DNA from: Xestospongia bergquistia
Lineage: Eukaryota > Porifera > Demospongiae > Haplosclerida > Petrosiidae
Length of the DNA stretch: 64,000 nt
Reading direction: 5' to 3'
Assembly (NCBI GenBank): GCA_963965975.1
Contig: OZ014411.1
Location: 24,287,249-24,351,248, forward strand
Of the stretch, positions 34,314 through 46,768 are shown piece by piece. The translations under genes were made by a program, and so were the position numbers. The first letter of the stretch is position 1; every line of letters starts with the position of its first letter. The notes below the pieces were generated by a model. It had not been told where the DNA came from. It saw only the letters and a list, made by a program, of their open reading frames with translations, and did not search any database.

Positions 34314-35588
34314 CTGCAGTTGACTAACATAAGTCTTTCTATGTGTTGTTTGCTTTCTTGTTTAATTTGTAATAACATTATTAAAAAAATATTTATAAGC
34401 TAAATTGTATTGTAACATGCTCTTTTCACACAATTTTCTAACTAATGACTAATTTAGAGCTATTATATCAAATTATGTTATTGTATCTCTTCCAAAATTA
34501 AAATCATAAACTTTATAAGCACACATTATATCTAAATCATTGATTTACATACTGTTCAAAATTTAGAATATTAATATCCATTGTATTACAATTATAAATA
34601 TGTTATTATAATACGATTCATAGACATGATGAAGAAATAATTTCAGTGGAAGCTATTTTATGTAGAAGAATTAATTTTAATGCTGATTATTTTCTAATTT
34701 TATAAAATGATTAATATAATTATTATTATTTGTGAAATATGTAGAAAAGTCTATTTCTTCATTTTAAATGTTAACTATAATCTTATCTGCCATATCAATG
34801 TTCTTAAATAAAGTTGTAAAATGCATTAAAACAACGATGAACAAATTACAAACAGCAAGCTTTTGATGAAAAGTTGGATGTTCCATATAATCCCTTCCTT
34901 AGTGGAATAGGCTTAATGTCAGGATTGATCATACTATGTATATTATTATTATCCAACATTTTATAAATAACAAAGCATCTTTATATTTTTATAATTATAT
35001 ATGTCATAAATAACAAAGCATCTTTTATCATAAATTGTCTATGTGTTTAGTATATCTCGTATATATACTCAAAGGTATTATCACTTGAACAGTGATGTTC
35101 ACTTTGTACCAGTGAACGTTGTGGGAGTTACAATGGCATTCGCACGTTACACTGTTTACTCGTAGGAAGTAAATACAATTCTTTGTTTTAATTTCAATAA
35201 CTATTGAATGCAGGTGTTTTCTAGCTTATTCCTATAGCCTGAGATATAACACTGTTAGAATCAATTTAAATTGAACAGAGTATAAGAGTGAGAACAAGGC
35301 AATTTTTGTGACATGCCTATATATAAGCAATTAATTAAATACATTCATAAATGAGGCACATAGCCCAGCAAGGGAATTTGGGATTTCCTCCAGTGAGATC
35401 TGAGTAGATAATCTTCAGGAAGGCATAAAAATGAATTTAAGTAGAACAACTGACTATATTGATAGATTGGTATTTAAAGAATTAAGTTTATTACATAACT
35501 AAGCTAAGGTGAATATAGTTGACAGAGTTTAAAAAGAGAGACTGAAGACTTAATCAGTACTGTAAGGAGTTGTTAGGGTGAGGTAGAC
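34314..35588. other. Intergenic, nothing recognised
   Basis: AT-rich. A short stretch at about 35215-35285 (CTAGCTTATTCCTA..CCTGAGATATA) also occurs at 2045-2110 inside an intron of the TPR/ankyrin gene, so it is a dispersed repeat fragment. Confidence 0.45.
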
Positions 35589-35647
35589 ATGTATTCTTAC
35601 CTTATATTTATAGTAATGTGGATAGGCTTTGGCGAACTTACTGAAGG
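35589..35647 (+). other. Possible orphan signal-peptide exon
   Basis: ATG at 35589 opens MYSYLIFIVMWIGFGELTE, a good signal peptide, ending in GAAG followed by a donor GTCAGT (phase 1). No downstream partner exon was found; 50 bp later the DNA becomes a long microsatellite. Confidence 0.3.
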
Positions 35648-35681
35648 TCAGTCTCATCTATATAATATATATATAATATAC

Positions 35682-35803
<122 letters not shown>

Positions 35804-36129
35804 ATGTATATCTATTACTAATGTATATTTAATGCATACATACATTGAATAGCTCAAGCCTTATTCCAATTTGCCAATAAAATGGCTGTTAAAACAAATA
35901 AAGACTATCAATTTCTTCAAGTTGACATGAAATTATAACATGTATGCAATTGCAATCTGTATACAAGTATACTGGTTAAATGAGCTAATCAATTTTTACA
36001 ATGATTTATAACTTAAAGACAATGTGTAGGTATTAGTAAGTTAGAAAATGATTTATATGTCGTATGCTGAGTAAGATAGAGCTTAAAATTCATGTATTTA
36101 GGAATACTATTAAGATTCTAGAGAAAAAT

Positions 36130-36440
36130 AACAAATGGAAAAGCCCATGCAAATGAGTTTATAAAATTACAATGACTACATTAGACCAAGTAGATACTCT
36201 TAATATATGGCCAACTACAATTGCTAATCTCTTATTGTAGACTCCAGATTTTTATCCTTGAAGAGAAATTTAATCATCCTGGGTGATATAGTTTGTTGTT
36301 TGGACTGTAATTTTTGCTTCTGATGCTTTTAAAGCCACAATATTGATAAATGAGAAAAGTTTAGTTATGGTCTAGTTGCATTCTTCACATTCCTTTTATG
36401 GTTTTCATCAGTACTCTTCCCACTTGTTTTTTAAAAAATA
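36130..36440 (+). pseudogene. Decayed family T fragment
   Basis: DNA matches the middle of family T: GATACTCTTAATATATGGCC, CAATTGCTAATCTC, TGGACTGTAATTTTTG, TCTGATGCTTTTAAAGCCA and TCTTCCCACTTGTT. In-frame stops occur where the functional copies have CAA and CAA-like codons, and sequence is lost around LAAWVAY. Both ends are missing. Confidence 0.85.
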
Positions 36441-38122
36441 ATATTAAACAATTCAATCACACATATATAATTTGCAACAGGATATAAAAACAGTTTCAAA
36501 ACTTATACAAGTTTTTATCCCATGAACAGATACCAGTAACATTTAATATTATATGAATAAGTACATTATAGGTAGGTAATGGACAAATAAATAAATAAAT
36601 GAATGCTATGAGTTTAATTGAATTAATCTTTTAAAATAAATAAGTTTTCTGTGTTGGTCTGTTCCCAACTAACATGATTCCATAATAATATTGTGTGAAG
36701 TGCAAAATGAGCATAAATATCAAGTTGTGTTTGGAACTGGCTGAGTAAGCTTTATTATTTAAACTTAGAAAAATTATGTTGTTATATGGCATTAGTTCAT
36801 ATTGACAACCATGCTGTTGCTAAATATATATTTCAAGTGTTGGATGACTGCCAAATAATTTCTGCCAATGAAATTGAGGACTATAGTATCTTAAATGACT
36901 TACGGTTGTTGTATGTATCACCTATTTATAATCCTGTAATGATATTTGAAAAATGATATCATTTATTGAGTGTGTACTTAAGACAATTAAATAAGTGAAA
37001 CTAGTAGAAGAGAAAGGTAAGAATTTGCATATCAATACTTACCACAGTGACTTACGATAGCTACAATTCATATACTCTAGACTAGTAAACATCAGTACAT
37101 ATATATGTTTGTCCCTTACAACAGCTAATCATTAATGTGTTTCAAAAATCTCAAGCAACTTTTTCTGTAGATAGCATAGAAACTCCATTAATGGCTTTTT
37201 TACAGGTTCTTTGGTGGTTACAAGTACTTTGTATAGGTGTTAAGGAGACCCAAGTCACCAGGCTTGTTGATAGCCCATTGGGAACCCTGTAATACTATGT
37301 AGACTACATGCTCATATCCTTTATTGTATGAACATGATAGAGTCAGTCTATAATGCACACCTAGCAATGTAACTTTTATCAAAAGTTTCAATCTAACCTA
37401 ACCAACTCTCCCCACAAACTGTCACTTCTACTGAATACACCATCCTCACAACTCTTCCCTTTACCCAACCCTCCTTACAAATATTCAATTTTACCCAACT
37501 GTCCTTTCAAATCTAGCTCCATTATTACTCAATCCCTTCTCAGAACATCTAAACTTTTCTCCTCCCTCATCTCAACCTCAATCATGCATCCTCCCCTTTA
37601 ATACCTGACCTCTCTCATCCATACCTTCCCCCTCCATTCAACCAATACTATCTATATGCCATCTACCAATCAAGATCATCTCTCTGCTTGCCACAACCTA
37701 GTGTCCAATCTTCTAGGTCTTCAGCATTACTCTATTTACTACCTACACTTTCTATGACAAATCACCTCACCCATTAACTATCCAATACTAGAAGTATTTC
37801 ACTTTAAGTTGAATGAATTTTTATCCTCTGTTCTATTCACTCTCCTGATATTATTTTTATTGCTGAATCATGGAATTCTTCTGTCATTCTTAATTCAGAA
37901 GTATATATTTATTCCTAATTATTTGCGCATCAGACATGGCCGCAACCATTATGATAGTGAAAGTATCCCTTCTCCTAACAACCTGGAACTTCTTTTGTCT
38001 CTAAAGTTTAAATGTTCTAATATCAATATTGGCACTTTTATCGTCCTTGAACTGTTTCTCTGCCTTTGACTCTTTCACGTACTTTTTTGTGATTTCAACA
38101 TCAATTATTCTAATATTAAGTC
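36441..38122. other. Intergenic with a pyrimidine-rich block
   Basis: From about 37380 to 37780 the plus strand is strongly C/T-rich and G-poor (e.g. TCTCCCCACAAACTGTCACT), unlike its AT-rich surroundings. No supported gene; ORFs at 37809-38232 are featureless. Confidence 0.5.
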
Positions 38123-38418
38123 ATCATTGGAAGAGAAATTGTTTTGTAGAACCCAGTCCCTGTAGAGTAATATTACTTACACCATTGATCACCAATATAT
38201 CTTGTAGAGTACGAGTTCCATTCATAAAGTAGAGGATTGTATCATCAGTGAAGTAGGGCATATAATCAGCAGCATAGTAGGAGAGGTTGTGACAAGGTAG
38301 GTCAATACGAGGGCAATCCATTAGGAAATGTAGAAACATAATACTCAGAAGCAGTAATACAACCACTGTAGGCATACAGTGTAGCTAATGTTATATAATA
38401 GATGTGACAGCAGCTCAT
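38123..38418 (-). pseudogene. 5' fragment of a family P gene with a frameshift
   Basis: ATG at 38418 opens a P-type signal peptide and ASEYYVS. Relative to intact copies 5 bp are missing at PNG(VD)CP, shifting the frame. Homology continues through FTDDTILYFMNGT to about 38150 (VSNITLQGLG) and then stops. Related promoter DNA with an AAGATCTAC..AGATCTCC block and TGACGT (38608-38613) lies upstream. The remaining gene is absent. Confidence 0.85.
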
Positions 38419-39540
38419 GACGGTAACAGTATAACACGAAGTAATAATATGTGGTACCGTTTGTGTCTCTATTTTTGACTTCTAGGAGATCTTGTTACTT
38501 CTGTAGATCTTTACGAGAACAAACATATACTTAAAAGTGGATGATAGAATTCGAATTTGAAATAGATCGCTATTAAATAGACAACCGTTTCCTACAAAAA
38601 CACAACACGTCAATTAAAATACGAAAGAGGCGATAACATCCTTGCTTGTTTTCAGTCGGTGAATGTTGCCCACACACAATGTAAATATAACTATTATCAA
38701 ATTCCGTTAACCTAACCTTAGAAGGCCCCATAAATTGTAAACTAGTACTGTGAAGTTGCATACTTAAACATCTATTTTTACAAAAAAATAGAATTTAACA
38801 AGACTCAGAAGAAAGAACCATATATTACCATGATGGAACATTCAGTATAGGTTCTTGTTTGTGTCACAAGCAAAAACTCTTCATGCCTTGATCATGGTAG
38901 GTGCTTTCTTTTCCACTAGGCTCGCATGGATGTATAGAAAAGTATATTTTTCATACGTCTGGAAATTTGTTTATCATTTGAATAAAGTTTTTGCTAGCTT
39001 ATTTTCTAATTTGCACCAAGCAAAAATTTTCTGGTATACAGTCGGTAACCATGCAATGACCTGCAGAGTCTGTTCTGCAAATACCTGTCTCTAAGGAACC
39101 TCCCTCCTCTACTCTTGATCACCCTGCTAGTTTTGCCCACATCATTGACACCAATATTGATCTCATCACTGTGAGGGGAGGATCCCAATCATTAATTATT
39201 GTTTATTATTTTTAAGTATATGACTGTACTCAATTTAATCTACTTTTATGCCTCACTATGTGTCTACTTGACACTTTGAAAAAAATTGATTGCTATATGT
39301 ATTGGTAGTTAAGGGTGTGGTTTAAATTTATTCATTGCTGTTGTAAGTTGCATAGAATAATAATATTAAAACAATGAAAACAAATCAAACCCATTACAAG
39401 TATATATACTTAAAGCATGGTTGAAAAATTATAACACAGTCTGGCATGTTTATGTTATTCTATTTCACACATCAGTCTAGCTCTAGTGCTAATTTCAACA
39501 TTATTTTGCTGATCACATATCACTCATATATATTTGTCTT
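38419..39540. other. Promoter remnant and unrecognised intergenic DNA
   Basis: 38420-38620 is homologous to family P promoters. The rest shows no supported gene. Confidence 0.5.
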
Positions 39541-39770
39541 ATTAGTAATGTAACATGTCTTGACATTTATCTGTACTACGATGTTCTATTTACTGTGTTA
39601 GTATTGGGCAATGAGTATATTACTTATAAAGTTACTTTTTCTGTTATAACAAACTGTTAATGTTTATGTACATCTAGTAACAAATCACTTGACGGTTACA
39701 AATTGTGTACAGAACACCTCTTATACTACTTACCATGTGACTGCTAATAACAAGAGACATTATTCTTAGG
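39541..39770 (+). repeat. ~230-bp repeat related to 15030-15250
   Basis: It shares TTATCTGTACTAC, TGTTCTATTTACT, then the ~130-bp core TTATAACAAACTGTTAATGT through CATGTGACTGCTAATAACA. Confidence 0.75.
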
Positions 39771-40941
39771 TGATGACACCCAATATTAATACACGAAACA
39801 CATACTATATTATTAGGGGATGTAAATACTATATATACACTGTATAAATTATATTGGTTGATTTTGTCAATACTTGTTATATACAGGTGGATTTAGTAAA
39901 ATTATTAATTTTCCATCTTAGTGATGGCTGTCAATATTGTCACTTGTTTATAATTCGATTAAAAATAATACAAGTAGATAAAAATTTCTAAAAAGAAATC
40001 ATTATTGTAGGGATGGTAGTAAAAACATCTCGAACAAGTCCAAAGTAGGAATGACCATATTGACACACCCCCTACATATTAGCCACATGAAATAATCTAA
40101 CAGTTTTTATATTGAAAGGTGATATTTTATATACTGTGTTGTGATACATTCCTTCAATAAAATTATCACTTTCTATCAAACTGAACATTTTTTTTACTTT
40201 AGACTTCTTGTTTACCTCATATAACTGTTGTAACAAAGCCACTGATAATGTTGTTGCTATGTAAGATAGATCTAGTTGTGATAAGAATGTGAAATTTATT
40301 GGTAGTCTCTATTCTAATAATCATTATGTTACAGTCATAAAGATTAAGAGTACTGTAAATATTTACTTTAGTCTATACTACTACATCTGACTACTTAACA
40401 TCACTGTTTATTGTAGTGATGTCACATTGATGTTAATATTGGATTTATGACTTCTCATTATAAACTATATAGTATCCAAACTGTACTATACTTTTACTGT
40501 GTCAATAATACTGTTAATATCACAGACTTAAGTCACTACTGTATTTACATTTCTAAACCAAATGAAAAACTTACATTATGCGGTACTAATCATGCGTGTT
40601 CATGAGTTACCATAATATTGACCATGATCACATTAAAAGTTTGTTTTGTCATGCGTTTGTTGTAATAAGCAGTCACATGTTAAGTAGGGTAAGAGGTGAC
40701 CTTTACGATATTTGTAATTGTCAAAAAGATCATTAGATGTACATAAACACTAACTGTTTTTTAATAGAAAAGATAATTTTTCATTAGCCAGCAATAACAC
40801 AAAAAGATATTGTAGCATTTGAATATAATAATAATTATTAAGACAGTTTAATTTTCTTATTATATTCTTATGACAATACATAAAGTACATGACAATATAA
40901 AGTACATATATAATCAGCAAATGTTGTCAGAATTAGCAATA

Positions 40942-43900
40942 CTAGTTATCAAACAAAAGGGATTCTCGTTTCATGTCCATTAACATTGATGTATTCATTG
41001 ACACAAATGACGAAGTATGAGTAGGTTTACGCTCAATACCCAGTTTTCCTGGACGTGTTTTAGCATAAATGGTTGAAGACATTTCAACATAATCAATACC
41101 AGAAGGAGCAGGAGGCTTCTTGAATATATTCTTGACTTTTGGAATTAGTTTTTGCGAAAGAGACTTTAACAGACGATCCCAAACATGATAGAGTATAATA
41201 CCACAGAATATGACAAATGAAATTGATACTAAAAAAATACTTGGTACTTGTTGTTTGGGTTTCTCAAAGTTTTGTAGGTTCATGTAAGCCATCAATATTA
41301 GGTTGAGAATGAAAATCAACTCAAGACAAACCAAAGAAAACTGTCGATACACTCCTTTTAAAAAGAAATACATAAAAGTAATAGCAATTAAAAGACATGT
41401 TAATACAGCTAAGCTTGTTGTAGCCTTTACATCTAGAGACACAACCAGTGCTAAGACAACACGAACGAGTAGTAATAATCCAGTCCAAAAACGACACTTG
41501 TCCTTATATGGACCTCCATATGCATCAAAGAATGGCTTCATATATGCTTGTAGTTTTTGGCAGCAGCACATGTATTTTGATAGAGGTCCTTCAAATAATG
41601 GTATACTGAAAAGGTAGAAGGTGTATGGAACAATTAGGAAAATGAGGACAGCCAGTGAGAATAGGAACAATGGTAGATGACAACCTCCCCTATATTGGAC
41701 ATTTGCATCAACATACCACCTTAGAAATATGTCATCGTTACAATTGATATGGGCACGATGGATAACATGAAAAACAGTGCGTATCAATTTGGTATAAGAG
41801 AGAAGGATCATAGTGGCTAGTACTGGAATTATTTGTCTTCCCACAAGTCGAACCATTTTGCTGGAATATCGTGATAATATTATGATAAGTATTAGAATAA
41901 ACCAAATGTAGACTGGAAAGATAAACTGAAGCCATGTCTTACTACAAGAATCCATACCATCAAAGAAACAAGTTTTAATACCCAGATCAAGATTGATCCA
42001 GGAAATGAACTGACTAAGAATTGGAATGTGACCACCAGAAAAGAAGATGGGTTCATATATTTTGACAACGTTAGCGTAGAATATAAGTCCATTGATTGTA
42101 CCCACAGATACAGTTAGATTTAAAACAATGACGAAAGCTACCAGTGCTATACCAGCCACAGCAAATGGAAGGATAAAAGCTATGTGGTCATTAGTACATT
42201 CTTCACATTGATTGGAACCTAATGTAAGACTGAGTCCTTTTTTACATTTTCCACAGAGTATTCCAGACCTATTGTGAAGACATTGCGGATCAGGAAAGTT
42301 GACTTTAAATGGAATTGTTCCATCATTGCAGTAATCATAGGGACAGTTTTGATAGACGATAAGACAGTCTGAGTCATTTTTATAACCAATCCACATATCA
42401 CCATATCTAGTTATATTTTGAGTGTTAATATCACAATTAATTGACTTAGAAGGCAAATTTAATTCATGCGTACAAACACAAGCGTCCTTACCCAACATAA
42501 ACCCAATTGGACAGGACTCAATTGTAACATCAATGACTTTAGTTAATGAAAGTTTACTGATTGAACTTTCAAGCTTTGCATATATCTGTGCTGTGTTCAA
42601 CGAAAGGTTTTTTTCAATCGTAACATTTGTACATTTTGCACTTAGTCTAGTTTGCTCAGTATATAAACCATCTGATGATGTCAATTTTACCACACCCTCT
42701 GTTAAGCCATCCTTTAAACCAGCAATGGCTAGTGATACACTTACATCAATCCCAGGTATTGCAGTCATAGTAATATTTGTAATAGAACAGTTTTGCGTGT
42801 TATATTCACAAAAACACACTTGAATAGGATCTGATGATACTATTGAATTACCTTTCTGCTGAGAATAGTGAAAAAGGGATTTAAAGTCTCTCTCATTAAA
42901 ACAATTATCAAAATTACCACCATATAGCACATCACCTGATATGTCAGCTTTATTGTTGACAAAATATAACACAGCACTGGAATTATAGTAAGAACGGTGA
43001 AGAACAAAGGAGCAAACGTCTGCATCAACATGTGATATAAAGATTCCTCCACCTGACTCACTGGCATGATTATTGAAAAACGAGATGTTTGCTTGCTGAT
43101 TTAGTAACAACTGGGAAGATTCATATAAAGCAATACCTCCACCTTTAATGCCAGAATTGTTTGTAAATCTGCTGTGTTTATGAAATGTTAACCAACTATT
43201 GAAACACACTAATCCAGTTGTGTTATGATTACTAACTTCAATGTGATCAAATGTAACATTAACAATGTTGAATAATACCAGAGCAGATCGATATACTTCT
43301 CCATAAACAGCCAGTTTATTACTTGCTTTATTGGAATGAAATGAAATGTTTTTAAAATGAAAACTAGTTGTTGAAGTAATTTGAAGAGCACGGAGAAACA
43401 ACCCTGATCCAAGGTATGCAGTATTGTTGTATATATTGCAGTTATCTAACTCGATACTAAGACCGTCTTCATACAAATCAATGTACACTCCTCCTCCATC
43501 ATAATGAGCAGTATTATTATATATAGTGCAGTTGCTAAACTTAATAGTACCAACTCCTTCATACAAATCAATGTCCACTCCTCCTCCAACACGATGAGCA
43601 ATATTGTTGCATATAGTGCAGGTATTGAACTCAATACTACAATTTCCTGATAACCTAATGTCCACTCCTCCTCCTTCTCCATTTAACTCTGCATTATTAT
43701 TGCAAAAAGTGCAGCTTAAAAACTCAATACTACCATTTCCTCCATGTGAATTAATGTACACTCCACCTCCTCTTCCAAAATATAGAACAGTGTTATTGTT
43801 TATATTGCAGTTATAAAACTCAATATTACTGTTCCCATTCAAATATGTATAAATGTACACTCCTCCTCCATTGTAATGTGCAGTATTTTTGTATATAGTG

Positions 43901-45606
43901 CAGTTACAAAATTCAATTCTACCATTTCCTCTATATGAACTAATATACACTCCTCCTCCATATCCATATTGCTGAACAGTGTTGTTATATATAGTGGAGT
44001 TACAAAACTCAATTCTATCATTCCCTATATATGAACTAATATACACTCCTCCTCCATATCCGTATTGCTGAACAGCGTTGTTGTATATAGTGGAGTTACA
44101 AAACTCAATTCTACCATTCCCTCCATATGAAGTAATATACACTCCTCCTCCTCTTCCAAAATATAGAACAGTGTTGTTGTTTATATTGCAGTTATAGAAC
44201 TCAATGTTCTCTCCATATGATCTAATATACACTCCTCCTCCATATCCATATTGCTGAATAATGTTGTTGTATATAGTGGAGTTACGAAACTCAATCCTAC
44301 CATTCCTTCCATATGGACTAATACACACTCCTCCTCCATATCCATATTGCTGAATAATGTTGTTGTATATAGTGGAGTTACAAAACTCAATTCTACCATT
44401 CCCTCTAATATACACTCCTCCTCCAAATCCATATTGCTGAACATTGTTGTATATAGTGCAGTTATAAAACTCAATTCTACCATTTCCACTATATGAACTA
44501 CTAATATACACTCCTCCTCCAAATCCATATTGTTGAGCAGTGTTGTTGTATACAGTGGAGTTACAGAACTCAATACTACTGTTCCCATTCAAATAAATGT
44601 ACACTCCTCCTCCATAACGTCCAGTATTTTTGTATATAGTGCAGTTACGAAATTCAATTCTACCATTTCCTCTATATGAAGCAATATACACTCCTCCTCC
44701 AAATCCATATTGCTGAACAGTATTGTTGTATATAATACAGTTATGAAACTGAATACTGTGACTTCCTCCATACAAACGAATGTACACTCCTCCTCCTCTA
44801 CGATACTGAACAGTATTATATAAAAACTTACTACTGTCTATGATTACATGTGCTTTGCTGTCATTTAAATACCATAAAGCCATGCCATATCCTAAGCCCA
44901 GTGTAAAATTTGATTTCACAATATTAACTCTGGTGAGTGTGTTAATTTCGTCATCATACAATATTAATACATTGCCTCCATGAAACTCAGGAGCTCCATT
45001 GTTTGCAAATGAAGAGTAAGCAATTAACACATCAAAAGCATTGACAAGACAGAGTCCATAAACTGAGCCATTCTGGACTGATACCCATTCTAATGTGACA
45101 TTAACAATGTCAGTAAAGAGAAAGCTAACATTGGTTTGGACTGAATATAGTTGGTAAGAATAATGCCAGTCCCTGATAGTAGTATCTAGCCCACAGTTTG
45201 CTACTGTTAATGACTTTATCACAATATCTACACAGTTAGTAAATTCTATGCCAGCTCTGTTGTTATCACTACACGTTATTGTTGATGTGGATTGCATAAT
45301 TGTTTCGTGAAAGCCTTGTTCTATATTACCCAGTCCCTGTAGAGTTATATTGCTAACACCACTGATCTCCAATGTACCTTGTAGGGTATGAGTTCCCTTT
45401 AGGAAGTAGAAAATGGTATTATCAGTGAAGTAATATGCATAATCAGCAGCTAAGTAGGAGAGGTTGTAACAAAGTATACGTAGGTCAGTATGAGGACAAT
45501 CTACTCCATTAGGAGCTGCAGAGACATAATACTCAGAAGCAGTAACACATCCACTGCATATATACAGTATAACTGATGTTATAAAATAGATATGACCCCA
45601 GGTCAT
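40942..45606 (-). CDS. Family P: giant pmp-repeat (beta-helix) multi-pass membrane protein, copy A
   Basis: One uninterrupted ORF of 1554 residues. Residues 1-23 form a signal peptide (MTWGHIYFITSVILYICSG). About 24-270 is N-glycosylation-rich. About 272-852 carry some 17-20 repeats of 24-33 residues around GGGVYI...GRIEFCNSTIYNN, the pattern of polymorphic-outer-membrane-protein/parallel beta-helix repeats. A Cys-rich module follows near 1088-1135 (CPYDYCNDGT; SGILCGKCKKG; CEECTNDH). Then come 8-9 hydrophobic segments from about 1140 to 1477, with the motif FDAYGGPYKDKCRFW near 1357. The tail is about 77 residues. The expected topology is a large extracellular beta-solenoid on a polytopic membrane anchor. 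Receptor, adhesion or channel roles are all possible; none is proven. Overlapping ORFs on both strands are shadows of the repeats. Confidence 0.9.
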   Translation of the reverse strand: MTWGHIYFITSVILYICSGCVTASEYYVSAAPNGVDCPHTDLRILCYNLSYLAADYAYYFTDNTIFYFLKGTHTLQGTLEISGVSNITLQGLGNIEQGFHETIMQSTSTITCSDNNRAGIEFTNCVDIVIKSLTVANCGLDTTIRDWHYSYQLYSVQTNVSFLFTDIVNVTLEWVSVQNGSVYGLCLVNAFDVLIAYSSFANNGAPEFHGGNVLILYDDEINTLTRVNIVKSNFTLGLGYGMALWYLNDSKAHVIIDSSKFLYNTVQYRRGGGVYIRLYGGSHSIQFHNCIIYNNTVQQYGFGGGVYIASYRGNGRIEFRNCTIYKNTGRYGGGVYIYLNGNSSIEFCNSTVYNNTAQQYGFGGGVYISSSYSGNGRIEFYNCTIYNNVQQYGFGGGVYIRGNGRIEFCNSTIYNNIIQQYGYGGGVCISPYGRNGRIEFRNSTIYNNIIQQYGYGGGVYIRSYGENIEFYNCNINNNTVLYFGRGGGVYITSYGGNGRIEFCNSTIYNNAVQQYGYGGGVYISSYIGNDRIEFCNSTIYNNTVQQYGYGGGVYISSYRGNGRIEFCNCTIYKNTAHYNGGGVYIYTYLNGNSNIEFYNCNINNNTVLYFGRGGGVYINSHGGNGSIEFLSCTFCNNNAELNGEGGGVDIRLSGNCSIEFNTCTICNNIAHRVGGGVDIDLYEGVGTIKFSNCTIYNNTAHYDGGGVYIDLYEDGLSIELDNCNIYNNTAYLGSGLFLRALQITSTTSFHFKNISFHSNKASNKLAVYGEVYRSALVLFNIVNVTFDHIEVSNHNTTGLVCFNSWLTFHKHSRFTNNSGIKGGGIALYESSQLLLNQQANISFFNNHASESGGGIFISHVDADVCSFVLHRSYYNSSAVLYFVNNKADISGDVLYGGNFDNCFNERDFKSLFHYSQQKGNSIVSSDPIQVCFCEYNTQNCSITNITMTAIPGIDVSVSLAIAGLKDGLTEGVVKLTSSDGLYTEQTRLSAKCTNVTIEKNLSLNTAQIYAKLESSISKLSLTKVIDVTIESCPIGFMLGKDACVCTHELNLPSKSINCDINTQNITRYGDMWIGYKNDSDCLIVYQNCPYDYCNDGTIPFKVNFPDPQCLHNRSGILCGKCKKGLSLTLGSNQCEECTNDHIAFILPFAVAGIALVAFVIVLNLTVSVGTINGLIFYANVVKIYEPIFFSGGHIPILSQFISWINLDLGIKTCFFDGMDSCSKTWLQFIFPVYIWFILILIIILSRYSSKMVRLVGRQIIPVLATMILLSYTKLIRTVFHVIHRAHINCNDDIFLRWYVDANVQYRGGCHLPLFLFSLAVLIFLIVPYTFYLFSIPLFEGPLSKYMCCCQKLQAYMKPFFDAYGGPYKDKCRFWTGLLLLVRVVLALVVSLDVKATTSLAVLTCLLIAITFMYFFLKGVYRQFSLVCLELIFILNLILMAYMNLQNFEKPKQQVPSIFLVSISFVIFCGIILYHVWDRLLKSLSQKLIPKVKNIFKKPPAPSGIDYVEMSSTIYAKTRPGKLGIERKPTHTSSFVSMNTSMLMDMKRESLLFDN
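43480..44815 (-). repeat. Coding tandem repeats of the beta-helix, copy A
   Basis: Units of roughly 72-99 bp share CCTCCTCC (coding GGGGTGTA, i.e. GGGVY), ACTCAAT and GTTGTTGTATATAGTG. Neighbouring units can be nearly identical, indicating recent unit duplication or conversion. Confidence 0.9.
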
Positions 45607-46768
45607 GACAATAGTATGTTCAACTGTACAGAATTAATGAAAAATATGTCGTGCCGTTTGTGTCAATATATTTACTTTCTAGGAGATCTTGTTACTCGTA
45701 CTAGATCTTTGGAGACTCAAAGAAATCTTTAATAAAAGTGGAATGGTGTTCGAAATAAATCGCTATTATATAGACTACCGTTTCGTAAAAAAACATAAGA
45801 CGTCAATATTGCACGTGACGGTAACACGCCTGCATTTACTTTTACAGTTAGTGATATTTCTATCATTGAAATATGTTGACCCAACCTTTGAAATCTCCTT
45901 AATTGATGGACTAGTACAAATAATGTGAACTTGGATTATGTTTTTTTTTTCAACAAAAGAGAACCTAACAGTCCTCTAAGGATCGAAGCAAGAGCTGTAT
46001 ATTTCATAATGGAACATTCATTGTTATATATCAAGGTTAAAAGGTTAATTATTCATTATTTAATGTAACTACTATTCATTACTTATTGGTATATTTAGGT
46101 TATTTCATTTTTCATCAGAGTGAGAGTGAGGATTTAGAGAGATACTGCGAGTGAAATGATTACTTTTTTTGAGGTCAATTTTGAAAGGTCTTCTTTACAC
46201 AGTCATTGGAGCTGAACTTTCCATCTGACAAAAATTCATCCACATGCCAAAAATGAATAATAGTAATATCATATTGATGTGCCGTTTACTTTAAAAATAT
46301 GTCAGTCAATCAATAGTTTAACACATTGTTTTACTGTATCAAGAATATCCTCAACAAAACAAGAGATACTAATTAATGTATATCATCTACTCCTGTATTT
46401 ACTAGAGAAACTTTACAATTCTAAACCAAATGGGAAAGCTATTAATCATGAAATTTGTACATTTCTTAATAATCATACTTATTGTTTTACCATATCATTG
46501 ACTAATCAAGTTAAAAGCTTGTTTTATGTCATGTGTCTGTTGTGATAAGCAACCACGTGGTAAATAAGATAAGAGGTGACCTTGAAATTGCAAGTGATCT
46601 GTCAGTACATAAAAAAATAGTAGCAGCACTGAACCATCATCTTAAATCATTAACAATAACACAAACAGTCAACTCTATAATTCATTAAATAGTTACCAAA
46701 ACAGTATATGTTTACTTTTTTACATCAAATAACTTTGACAAATGTACCTGTATATATCCATATATTGA
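45607..46768 (-). promoter_or_regulatory. 5' flank and promoter of family P copy A
   Basis: GACGTCA (45799-45805) lies 193 bp upstream of the ATG. The flank also has AGATCTTGTTACTCGTACTA and CGAAATAAATCGC shared with the other P promoters, and a ~130-bp repeat remnant at 46535-46600. The corresponding copy B sequence is nearly identical. Confidence 0.6.

Larger units (their letters stand above)
39912..46768. repeat. Segmental duplication, copy A (~6.9 kb)
   Basis: It is directly repeated as 47865-54790. Homology starts at TTCCATCTTAGTGA on the left and ends at TGTATATATCCATATATTGAT on the right, and includes the whole family P gene with promoter and 3' flank. Confidence 0.88.

Noticed and set aside
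36780-36960. 55-codon ORF starting MALVHIDNHAVAKYIF
   Set aside because: Faint resemblance to a helical adaptor domain only; no splice partners and no conserved motif.
41303-41617. Plus-strand ORFs of up to 133 codons and many short minus ORFs within 40942-53598
   Set aside because: Shadows of the two long family P reading frames and their repetitive DNA.
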